From the NCBI RefSeq assembly GCF_037975245.1, contig NC_092574.1, positions 16,343,213 through 16,407,212 on the forward strand: a stretch of DNA of 64,000 bases, read 5' to 3'. A program made the position numbers and the translations under genes. The notes under the pieces are model-generated. The model was given only the letters and a program-made list of their open reading frames with translations, searched no databases and was not told the DNA's origin. Below are positions 48,249-59,186 of this stretch, piece after piece (within the stretch, counting starts at the first letter, position 1; each line of letters begins with the position of its first letter). The DNA is from Apostichopus japonicus. Its lineage: Eukaryota; Echinodermata; Holothuroidea; Aspidochirotida; Stichopodidae.

Positions 48249-51200
48249 AGTAAATGTCCACCCCAATTTACCTCACTCTAGTAAACAACCTGACCCCCCC
48301 CCCTCTTAGTCTAACACATAGACCATTAGGTCAGTTTCTTAGTTGATATATCAAAACACAAATATATCAAAAATGCTGGCAAATGTCATCTTTGAAGCCT
48401 GAATATCTAAAAACAGGAACAGCTTTAGAAATAGTATTAACACTAAAGTTTACGTTTCTATTTTTTATTTTTGTATGTGTGTGTTGTGTTGTTGTTGTTG
48501 TTGTGGACTTTGACATATCAAAGCTAAATAACCTTTAAAGCATAATTTATTCCACATTTTATCATAAAAGTCATTGCATTCCCAAATATTCTTAAAGAGC
48601 ATTACAGGATTTTTTATGATAGCTTCTCCTAGCTACATTCACACAATTTCCCTTGTTCCTGGCAAACTCTCTAAAAGGAATGCTACCTTGTATCACTCTT
48701 AAATGTATTACAATTATTGGTCATCAAATTAGTCTTACATCTATGAAGATATTATCGTTAAGAAGTAAACTTTGTCATAAAATTCCAATATAATCAGGCA
48801 AACAAGTGTTTCATGATTTCTAACTGATTTTATCACTGAAAACTGATGCACTTAGAAGAGTTCAAATGCTTTAATAGCGAAACATTTGGATGATATGCAA
48901 ATGAAACTTCTTCAACAAAATCTGCCCTTCTCGTTATATCCACATGGGATTGTCCTTTATTAAGAATTATCAAATGCTTTTTCAATATGAACCCCCTCCC
49001 ATCCCTGATCATTCATCTGTGATTAGATTTTAAAACTCATTGACTTACAATTCTTGAGATCCGGTAAGAAGAGGAGATGTGAAGTCAATAAAGAATTTGT
49101 TCAACAAAATATTTTGAAATGTGTAGTCAAATAAACCCGCCCTCCTTAGGAAATCCCTTTAAACAGGATATGTGATCTCTGTACAGAAACAGAAACAACT
49201 AAACAACTCATTACCACAACCAAAGACTTCTCGTTATGACTGGCAAAGGAAACATACATACCCTGAAACTGTTAGGGCAAAGTAAACAGTAACTTGTGAT
49301 GATCATTTTGGAAGGAATTTCTACATCCATGTAAACAGTAGAGACAGTGTAAAAGGTTCAGAGCAAACTTTAATTACAGTTCAACTCTTAATAGTACGAC
49401 ATTCGTCTAGAAAGAATAATATTTCCCTGAAATGTAGGACATATGCATATTCATAAGTGGGTTAACAGCGCGACGCTAAAAAGAACGTCAGATTTCTCGT
49501 CACTTATAAAACGCTGAAAATCTGCGAGCTTTTAAGAACCTTTTGCTATTCAAGCATTTTGAATGTAGTGAAATAGTCTCTCAACTATAGTCAGAAATCA
49601 GAAATAAAAAAATTCTCTCTTGGCTGTGATTCAGCAAAGTGATTATGACCTTAAAATTATATAGAGGAACAAATGTTATTACATCAGTGATTAATATTTG
49701 GTCACAAATGACAAAAGTTAGACATACAGTAACTCATGAATGAAATGAGAAGTGTACCTTAAATGTACATACATCCATGCTCTGGGATAACATCCATGCT
49801 CATATACCGTGGATTAATGTATACAAATACAAATTTAGGATACAAAGAGAAAATAGGTCAAATTACATGCATGTTGTGTATAACAAACAATTAAAGGCAA
49901 CTGATATTTATTTGTTGGTTGCAGTTACTTAATCCAAAGTAAACTGAGATTCTGTAAAGTTGTAATGAATAAATTAATTTGTATTTTTGAAACACACACA
50001 CACACACATCAAGGTCTATTGAGTATCAAAGCCACGATTAAATTCTTTAAGGGACTCAAAACTGAGAACTCAGAAAAAGTAATTTATAAAATTTCCATTT
50101 TTTTTGGGGATGACAAATCAAAATCACATTGTAAATTGGTTTGTACAGTGCATACAAGTCCTTTCGAATCATGTCAGGTAAATACAGAATTGTGGTAAAA
50201 AGTACCATATTCTGTTTTTTGTTTTCAATCGATTTTACTCTTGTGTAAATAGACATCAAGCTCAAGAGCAGTGTTGGAATTTCTTGAACTAATAGGGCAG
50301 TGGATGCAATCTTTCAGTTTTTTGTCTCAATGTTCTCTCTGGTTTTGTTTCATAACCTCGTTATGGATCACCGCATATATGTCAACACTCAAACCATTGT
50401 GTTGACTATCCTACAGTATACTCTGATATGGACTATGTCTTATTTTACTTGACAACAATTGTTTTGTGGTTTTTTTCAAGAAACCAATCCAACCTGCGAT
50501 CTAGCCATGCATCACACTACTACAATGTAGTAATACCTTATAAGTCGTTTACACTGCACCTTTCTGGTGACACTACAGGTACAGTGTATGTGGTTCTGTA
50601 GTTCAAAGGCAAATTTGGTCTATGGAATTGGTGAGGCGCAGTACATTTGTTGTCATTTCCTGTATCCAACAGGGTATGAGGATAACGATGGAAACTAGCA
50701 GTTCAAAAGTGGTTACCAATAAAGATTTAAACAGGCTTCCCTGAACAAAAATGTCTGATAAAACAATCTCAAACTTATTAAACTGGAATGTTATAATGAA
50801 GAAACCACTTGAGAGTTTGAAAAAAAATATGATTTTTTTTTCAATTTTGGATGGGATTCTAGGCAAGGATTCGATCCAAAGGTTCCCTAGCTCTTTTCAC
50901 ATAATTTAGAGTTTCCCGGTCAGTTTTCTATTGTTTACATTTTTATAACATAAAAATTTTAGTAGAATGTTATCAAAACATTTAACTTACAAGGGATGCA
51001 GTACAGCTGCTCAAGAGAATGTCACAATTTATATTCTTGCAAGCCTATGTTAAATATTAACAAATATTATACAGTAATTAACAACACGTTTGATTATCAA
51101 GGAATAAAAGACAAATATATCCACCTTCACACAAAAAAAGAAAAGAAAAGGAAACTACCTTGACCGTCAGCTCTTTGTTAAAGGACAACAATAATGATTT

Positions 51201-51353
51201 CAACAATCTTGAAATTATGTTAATCCTTCTTTAATACAGCAAAACCTGAACAATGCAAAAAGGGACCTTGGAACACACTTCAACAACCTTGTATTAACCA
51301 AAGATAGCCCTTTAATCCGGGCTGCAATCTGAATTTACACAATCTACACTTAC

Positions 51354-51399
51354 CGCTGCATAATTCTTCTCAATAGCCGCTCTGGATTTAGCAAACTCC
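51354..51399 (-). CDS. FCHSD2: FCHSD2-like exon 3 (F-BAR)
   Basis: 46 nt, entered in phase 2 and left in phase 0. It encodes EFAKSRAAIEKNYAA, completing a Lys codon shared with exon 2, about residues 47-62. It matches FSQKKAAIEREYAQ, the helix 1 signature of F-BAR proteins. Very short, but both splice sites (CACAG acceptor, GCG|GTAAG donor) are strong. Confidence 0.95.
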
Positions 51400-51918
51400 C
51401 TGTGATAGTGACAAAGAGAAACAGAGGTTACCCTAACTTATAAACAAATTTATTTTGGATTTGCTAAAAATATACAGTAGCAGGGAGTCATGGAAGTCGT
51501 TCAAGGTTGTTCTTGTGGTAGAAAGACGAGGAGAAGAATCCTGGTAGGATAAAAATATCAGACCAACCCCTCACCACCCCCCCCCCTCACTACCCCCAAA
51601 TTTAATTGCTATACATCTACCAAGTACCAACAATATACATCTATAGTGCCAGAGCTTGTAGCAGATAAGAAGTTTGTGTTTTCTGTTTGATACTAGTGTG
51701 AAAATTGTGGAACACTAGCTCACAAATAGAGTCTGATTGATAACACACTTTTCTCTTAAGAGATTAAAAGTTTGGTTAAGTATTAAATTCTAGATTTATC
51801 AAATGCTTAAATTTGAATTCCAAAACATTTCAACTAAATGGAAAGGAAAAACAGAGAAGATTCTGATTCGGCATGAGCAGAGTAGGCTAAATATGGAAGT
51901 AATGAGAGGCAGGCTTAC
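51400..51918 (-). other. Intron 2
   Basis: 519 bp. Contains a degenerate copy (51527-51566) of the hammerhead-like motif seen at 39553-39590, and a C-rich tract at 51573-51597. Confidence 0.75.
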
Positions 51919-52016
51919 TTGATATCTTCCAAAAGTTCTGTCTCTACTTGGTGTTTAGCATGGAGTTTTACTAATTGTTCCGAACGGACACTTCGTACTT
52001 CATGAAGAAGCTTCAC
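51919..52016 (-). CDS. FCHSD2: FCHSD2-like exon 2 (F-BAR start)
   Basis: 98 nt, entered in phase 0 and left in phase 2. It encodes VKLLHEVRSVRSEQLVKLHA, then KHQVETELLEDI, about residues 15-47. It matches VKVTQELKNIQVEQMTKLQA and KHQAECDLLEDM of vertebrate FCHSD2. Acceptor CACAG|GTGAAG, donor CAA|GTAAG. Confidence 0.96.
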
Positions 52017-52713
52017 CTGTGAAGAGATGTTGATGACAAGATTTATACAACTGGATTTATTAATATTATTATAATGTAATTATTATTCCATTCTATTCTC
52101 AACATTTGTTTTGGTAATTACCAGACAATTATTATTATTATCATCACATTTAGTATTCATCATCATTATTGTTCATTAACATTAATCACATATAAAAGCC
52201 CTTCCTTCTCATTCTACCACCCAAGTGTCCACGTCGTTCGTCATATGTGTGAATTTATCTTCTACTTCTTTGTCTATACTTTCACTTTAGAGCAATTTGA
52301 ACTTAGCCTGTACTATTTAATCGGCGTTAAATTTCAAATTGATATAGCTGTGACTTGATCATATCTGCAGTACCAGCACAAGTCAACGAGCCTTACTATA
52401 AATTTTATTACAATAGTTTTCTTTACAACTTTACAACTATCCAATTGAAACAGGAGAGCGTATCTGTTGGAACATGGTAATCTGATACTGTATATGATAC
52501 CACAGAACACCTCTAAACTAAATGCACAATGTAATTTTCCAATTTAAAATGACTATATTCTAATACTTTTTATGTTATCCCATCAATGGAACTAGTTATG
52601 GATCTGAGTCTGACACAAAAGCCATATGCTACAATGGCTAGATAGCTTCAAAATCTTACAATACACTTTTTTATCATTTCTTCAACAGTTTGGTTTATAT
52701 TGTTTGTAAGACA

Positions 52714-53909
52714 GTCATAATTTTGTGATCCATCTTTGAGTCTACAAGTTGTCATGGTGATGTAATCTAAGTAATAGGCCGTTCCCACGAATGCAGGCTT
52801 GCTTCAAGCATGCATATGTAGAGCTAAAATTAAAATCGCTGATAAGCCCTGCAATTTGAATCCACGTTCAACGAGTTAACTACAGGCAGAAGCAGGCTAG
52901 CAGCATGATTGGAAAACCTTAGGAAACATCTAAACCGGGAAATATATCGGCATTTTGTACTAAACATATTCTCATTATCACTTTATAGACACTGTTCTTC
53001 TGTTCATTATAACGGCATAGTTTTAAGGTTGTATTCAATATGATCAGCTTATCATCAGATTTCTGTCCATGACTGTACTCAAAAAACTTATTTGAAATAC
53101 CAGTTTAATGATTGCAAGTGTGGGCAAAGGATTATGACTATGTGTTCGGCGAAAATGTCCAACACGTGTAATGGTACAGAATGTGACAAAGCTACAAAAA
53201 CGTGGAAAATCCACGATCTTGCAGAGAATATAGTTACACAATTGTAATAAATTATTCCATCAGAGAATACGAGCAGCGATCGACAGCTAGGCAGTGAGTG
53301 TTTTTGGCACCTGCATACATCATCCAAGCAGTGCACATGTACTATTTTCTACCGGGACTTTCCTGATACAGCCGACGTTTATTAGCTTTGAAAAAGTCAA
53401 TGCATTGCGCACTGAAATCATTGATCTGTCTGAAACGCAATATTTTGGGTGGTACGACTTGTCGCGTGGGTTACTTTAACAAATCCTTCAAGTAAAAAAA
53501 ACCTTCATAGTTTCCAATCTGAAAGCAAACAAAATGGAAACCTAAAAATAATAGTATTATTCTAGCAGATATGCCAACTTTGTTTTCGTAAAATTGTTCC
53601 AACAACTCTGGAAAAAAATGTTTGCACACTTTACCCAAAAGAAATATTTAACCCTTAACACAAAATGGTTGGGCAATTGTTTATTTACAACGTTTAGCCG
53701 GGCTAAGCTGTCCAAACCCCACCTCTCACAAGGGGCTTGATCAAGCTCGGGCTAGCCCCGTTCCCACGCAGAAAAAGAGTGGAGGAATTTGCCCTCCCCT
53801 TGATACAGTAGGTGGACAGTAGGTTCATAGGAACGGCCTATTAGGCACTCATAAGTTTGTGACCCATCTTTGAGTCCACAAGTTGTCATGGTGATGTAAT
53901 CTAAGTAAG
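52714..53909. repeat. 60-bp direct duplication flanking the TIR element
   Basis: 52714-52773 and 53850-53909 are near-identical: TTTGTGA-CCATCTTTGAGT and CACAAGTTGTCATGGTGATG continuing to TAATCTAAGTA. The left copy abuts the element directly. The right copy begins 9 bases beyond it. Confidence 0.9.
52774..53841. mobile_element. TIR element, about 1.07 kb (ATAGGCCGTTCC ends)
   Basis: ATAGGCCGTTCC at 52774-52785 faces GGAACGGCCTAT at 53830-53841, and similarity continues weakly inward (CCCACGAA against CTATGAA). The interior is low in coding signal, so it is non-autonomous. Superfamily unknown. The ends resemble the TAGGCC ends of the larger element at 57057. Confidence 0.7.
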
Positions 53910-55720
53910 ACGGTCTTTAATGAATTGTGGTACCATCAGGTGATGGATGATGCTGCTTGTTTGCTACACTACAATTCTTTTAATATTCAGCATTCCACAG
54001 TTAGCACTTGATAGTGGCCAGGCTAAGAATGTGGAACTTGTAAAGTACCTCAAATTCTTTGAACTATGGAACTTGATACTGTAAATTTTATAGTAATTTG
54101 TGCCTTTGATTGGAACTTGACACATATTTAATTATCTCCTCAAGTGTGGAATTTGATGCTCTACATACTGTGTCTTATTATTTGTGCAATCTGATATTGA
54201 CATACTGTACATAACAGTCCCTTCTATTTGTGGAAAATAAATGGAAATGTTGACAGGGGACTGACTGTGTAGGACTATAGGCATGATGCACTGAATGCCT
54301 TTACGAAAGAGAAACCTCCGATATTGTACATCACATTATAATGGCACCACAACTCATTTCCATTATTGAAACTCAATTCATTTAATTGATTTAATCAAAT
54401 CAGTAGTGCAGAAGAAATGCCATGGTGGGAAATAGAATATATATTAACCAAATTAATATAATAATTTAGAAAGCATACCATATAAGAGAATACAGAAAGC
54501 AATAATTTTTTTTTTTGTAGTACTGTTTTGCCACAACTGTCATATTATGGATACAACTGCATAAAATTAGATCTGTTCACCTGTTAAGTATCAAAGGAGT
54601 TTATACGTTTACATGTATATACTGCTGACTGATTTTCATTTGAGAAATTTTCCAAGTTGCCTGTTTGAGACTGTCATAACAACGTTCAAGAGAGTTGCAT
54701 AAGCGGATCGTAAGGTTTAGCATAACTTTTTCTTGAAATATAACTGCTTTTCCTTGGGATAACATGATATAGGGTATCTAGTATTACTTTCCCAACATAT
54801 TATATATATTCTTTGAAACGTCCGAATAGCCTTCCAAATCCCACCTGCATCAAAGCTGTCTACAAAGTTACAGTAAGGCAAGACCTGGCAAGGGATTCCA
54901 GTTTTATGCTGACAAACATTGTGCATCATGCAGGTAAACTATGGTGTTCAAACAAATAGCGAATGCTCTTGATACATGTCAAACGTTCCAGAATCTGAAA
55001 GCCACATAAATACACTATTCAACAGCAAGACTTCATCTGAGCTGTAAATTTTCAAAACATGTTATTGAAATCAAGATTGAAAACTACTGTACCTGTGTAG
55101 TAATATAAGCATGTACATCCGCTTTGATTTCAGAGGAACAGTATGTTATAAATAATAGAAAAGAACAACAAAATTCTTCTCTATCATTATAGACTACTTT
55201 TCAATTTAAAAAATAACATTGTGCGGGAACAAATATTCCATTTATCACTGTTATCATTTATTTTAAAGCATGAAAAACCCAGAGTTCATATGAGCTCACA
55301 ACTGTGAGGGATGCAAACTATCATAAATTTCAAGTACGATGTCAATGATATTCTGATGTAGGTCTTTCTTAAGGTCTTAACAACAAGCAATTTGAGTCCC
55401 AGACTAATTCTCTCACATTTATCAGAGCGAGTTGAGAAACACTTCATGTGTATCTTTGATTACAAGGGAATGTTTGTTCCTTTTCTCAATGACACTTGAA
55501 AACTGAATTCTATAATATGAGGCATTATGAGTTGTTCAGATTAAATAGAGTGACTACTTCACAGAACTGGATCACAATGCAAAATTCAAGTTTATTTGAA
55601 AATATACAACAGCAAAATGATTTGTTAAATATTTAATACTGACATACTTCCAAGTAACCTCAAACATATTGCACAGTCTCTCAAATAGCATTTTTTGTTT
55701 GTTGTTAGACAATTAAGTAG

Positions 55721-56392
55721 CAGAGTTGCCAGTTTGGCATTGCCCAAAATGGAACATTTTTGTGTTGACTTTTGAACTGCAATAATGAAAATTACTAATG
55801 CAATGTCAATACATTAATGTGCAATTAACATTTCCATACTGTCTCTGTAGTAGTTAACGTTTTTCGACTTTGACCATGCTAACTTGATTTCATGGTAATT
55901 ACATACAGGTAAACGAATAATGAATTCCATGGTATCTTTAATATGTACATGTATCTATCATGATATACAACATAGCAACGATTCAGACTTTTATGAGTAA
56001 TACGCTCTAAAAGTAGATGACATTAATCACCTTGTAGAGGCATCAAAGCGGCCAATAAGGGTAAGATCAATTGGTTGTTAATCATTGATGAGAACAGATG
56101 GCGATACAATTGAGCTTAATTAGTTGCGATGCTATGAAGATGCTTCAAAAGCCTTTCCGAAGGGTTTAGTTTATAGCTCATGTCTCTAGGGGCCATCAGT
56201 ATCACCTTCAACATCAGCATGTTATCAGTCTTAAAGAATTGACCAAATTTTGTTTCTAAGGAGTAATTTGCTACAAAATGCTAAGTCAAAGAGTCCAGAT
56301 GTGGCTAGCTACAGCGATGTAACTTTGCTTTTTTTCCACCCCAATTGGCCACTAATTTGGCAGCTTGTGTCACAGTAAAACTGGCAACCCTG
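55721..56392. mobile_element. hAT-like non-autonomous element
   Basis: CAGAGTTGCCAGTTT at the left faces AAACTGGCAACCCTG at the right, the CAGRGTTGCCAGT end typical of hAT transposons. The flanking octamers TTAAGTAG and TGCAGTAA agree at 5 of 8 positions, compatible with an aged target duplication. 672 bp, no transposase frame. Confidence 0.65.
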
Positions 56393-56639
56393 TGCAGTAA
56401 AAGTGGAACATAGAGTCAATTTCAAGTCCTGAAGATATGCTCACATATGAGTACTTTAACCTGTATGCTCATGTAAGAGTTACCTAAAGACATACTTCTT
56501 TATATACTTGATCTTTTGATTGTGATTGAATTGTTTTGTTAATTGCCTAGAGCAGCTACTTCTTGTTTCTGATTTAGTGCTCAGCTATAGGTTGATCCAC
56601 TGTATTATTATATTGTTATTAAATGTAATTTCAGTGGAT

Positions 56640-56800
56640 AGAACAATTTGTTGTTGACTTTGAACTGCAATGATGAAAATTACTAATGCTACAGTACAAT
56701 GTGCAATAGACATAGTTTCCATACTGTCTGTTGTAATTTACATTCAAAACTTTGACCTGCTTACATGATTTGACGGTAATTACATTTATGTATTGTAAAT
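56640..56800. repeat. Second copy of a block from the hAT-like element
   Basis: Co-linear with 55760-55915: TTGAACTGCAATAATGAAAA-type start, ATTACTAATGC, TTTCCATACTGTCT, ACTTTGACC, TGGTAATTACAT. Possibly a fragment of a related element. Confidence 0.7.
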
Positions 56801-58702
56801 CATTGATTGATATTCGAGGGCTCTAACTGTACAGAGCAGCCAAGTAAGGGCATGTTTTCTAGTTTCTTGAGCAAAAATTTAATATTACGTTTGTCACAAA
56901 ACAAAACAAAATTGTGGCGATGCAATACTGCCGTTGATTTAATCAAAATGTTTAACAAATGCACTGATTGATATATGTTTGGAATGTATAATTTTTTTCT
57001 GGACTCTAAATGGTTTAGTAAGATCAAATTACAGTATATTTGTCATAACACCAACATAGGCCATCAGCTGAAGGTCGAAATTCGCTTGTTTCGTTCCAGC
57101 AACTGCGGGTCTAAAATTTCTCTACAGCATTGAATACATAAATTAATTAAGATTAATGATCCAAAAGTTCTCCATGTACTTTCCTGCAGTTTTTTTGCAA
57201 TTCCGCTCGAAAGATCGAACTATATTTTTTATTGCGTATGTTAAGAAACTTGCCGTTTTACGTTCAAAAGTTGTGCGCCAGTGAGATATCTGTACCATGT
57301 GATATGAATTGTCCAATGAGCCATGAGTTCTGTGTGCAATCTTCGTAGAAAACAACAAACATGGCGGCTCCCACGGGCGCTAGTCAGTCTCCGACACACG
57401 GAAATCTACAGTGCTCAGTGCACATTGAATCTGTAAAATTTGAAGCATTCAAGGCTCTGACGAATAAACGATGGACTAAAGTTACTTCCTGCGCTAAAGA
57501 TTGGCTTAATCTCAGCGGCGGAGACAGTGATATCGCCGTACTACTGATTACTCCATGGCCTATTACGATCAAGCGTGTGTTCAACAGCATAGGCCTAGTA
57601 TTAGTGTTACAGGCGGTTCATTGATAGCAAGCACATTGCTGCAACAAAACGGACAGTTCCAGAGGAGACCCCATATGATTTTAAACAAAGAATTGACGGA
57701 AAAGATCGAGGAAACCAAGCAGAAGCTCTGGTGTATTGCCTGTTCAATTTATTATATGTGGGAAAAGAAACAATACATTACTAGGCGTTGCAAACGGGAC
57801 AAGCTGCAGCAGGCAGAGACTTTCGATGGAGGTAAGCCTAAGCATACTACACGACTCTACTTGTACTTCTGTGGCATAGTTGAAGTGTTAAGAGAAGTTG
57901 CATAATGCAAGATCAGTAGCTCTTAAGGGATATAATCCAAGTCAAAGGGCACAGTGTTGGACCTGAACATAATATAATTAGTGGCATGGTCATCTGATTT
58001 GTTTTGTTATATGGTGGTAGGAACGGAAATTTGTTTCAAATTCTCCATCTGGGCACTAGCCTAAGTGTTAAATACAGGCTTCATAGTTTTCTTACTGTGG
58101 CCCTTATTTGAAATGATAGAGATATTATATTAGTTAGAAAAATAAGTGTAACAAAGGTGCAATAAGGTTAGGTTTGCAAGGTCTTATTGTCAGCCTGTCT
58201 AGCTTTACCAAAATGAACAAGTATCTGTCTCCTTTATTATTAGTAACAGATATAATCTACCATTGTATAATTGAAACCATAACATTAAGAGATAATGTAC
58301 TGTACTGTCAAAAAAAAAAGCCTGTTTTAATTCTTGTTTGCATGACACTGGTTTGCAAAATTTGAATGTGTCTTTGTTTGTCCATAGAAGATGAGCAGAT
58401 CACATGGTATATAAATAAAATTGTCTTAGTTCTTATTTGTTCAAACTTACATTTTGATCAACAGAAAATGCAAAACAATTTGCTTTTTTTATTTCATTTT
58501 ATTAAGGTATTGCTTCGACAAGCAGCAGAGCGGAAAAAGATGAGCCCAGATTTTATGAATATTAGAGGAAAAGACCGTGTTGCCATTGAAGTGAGGTACC
58601 ACTCTCTATGTTGAAGAAACTAGATACAATTCTTGACAAGGAAGACATACAGATCTTGAAAGGTAAAGTACTCTCTCTCCAATGTGTGGTTCATTGAGTG
58701 TT

Positions 58703-58746
58703 CAGGGGTGGATCTAGGACTTTTGGAATATGGGGGTCCTCCCCCA
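58703..58746 (+). repeat. Possible end of a hAT-type element
   Basis: CAGGGGTGGATCTAGGACTT followed by GGGGGTCCTCCCCC resembles common hAT termini (CAGGGGCGGATCTAGG). No matching opposite end was found nearby, so this is a fragment at best. It lies in the intron between segments b and c of the pseudogene. Confidence 0.35.
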
Positions 58747-59183
58747 AGGAAAATTAAAAAATTCTCTAAACGCTTTGAGATGCAATATAAGGTTAGTCTT
58801 TCCATTGAAATTATTAAAGTAATTTGCAACATATTTCTAGCTGAATTGTAATTATATTGGTACCCCATCATAAAATGTGAGACTCAAAAATATCGAATTT
58901 CATGGTACAAGGTGTTCTGTTCATCTCCTCCTCAGAGCAGAGTTTACCACCAACAAAAGATGCTCTGATCCAGCATGTTAAGCGCTGCACCAACCAGGCT
59001 GCTATTCACAGTAGGGCATTGCAGCAAAGGATTGATGCACTCTCACCAGAGGGACATGGATGGAAACTTGAAAATGATGACCTTATAATCACTTGGATGA
59101 CGAAGCCACCTGACCCAGATGTTTTGCTTCAGTGTGTCAGCAGTAGCTGTAGAGTCGGCAAATGTCTTAAAGGAAGATGTTCC

Positions 59184-59186
59184 TGA
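59184..59186 (+). other. In-frame TGA at an expected Cys codon
   Basis: The frame reads ...KCLKGRCS, TGA, MNAQLPCTDLCKYRNCSNF... and stays open to the next TGA at 59298-59300. In CXC domains the residue two after that Cys is Cys, so TGC or TGT became TGA. Confidence 0.8.

Larger units (their letters stand above)
38069..51353 (-). other. Intron 3
   Basis: 13.3 kb, the largest intron. Contains MITE copy B (39368-40126) with its nested retroposon, a LINE tail (41301-41859), an LTR/promoter-like segment (42854-43490), a TIR element (44395-44687), a C-run (47088-47097), a TTAA MITE (47884-48248), a (GTT)n tract (48483-48503) and a (CA)n tract (49990-50008). Nothing recognised elsewhere. Confidence 0.75.

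Noticed and set aside
57361-57624. Intact 87-codon gene starting MAAPTG
   Set aside because: Its last third is out of frame with the homologous continuation at 57555-57831, so it is the 5' part of a broken gene.
59184-59186. Selenocysteine codon
   Set aside because: The gene has two frameshifts and a missing centre, and no SECIS-like hairpin was recognised downstream; a nonsense mutation is simpler.
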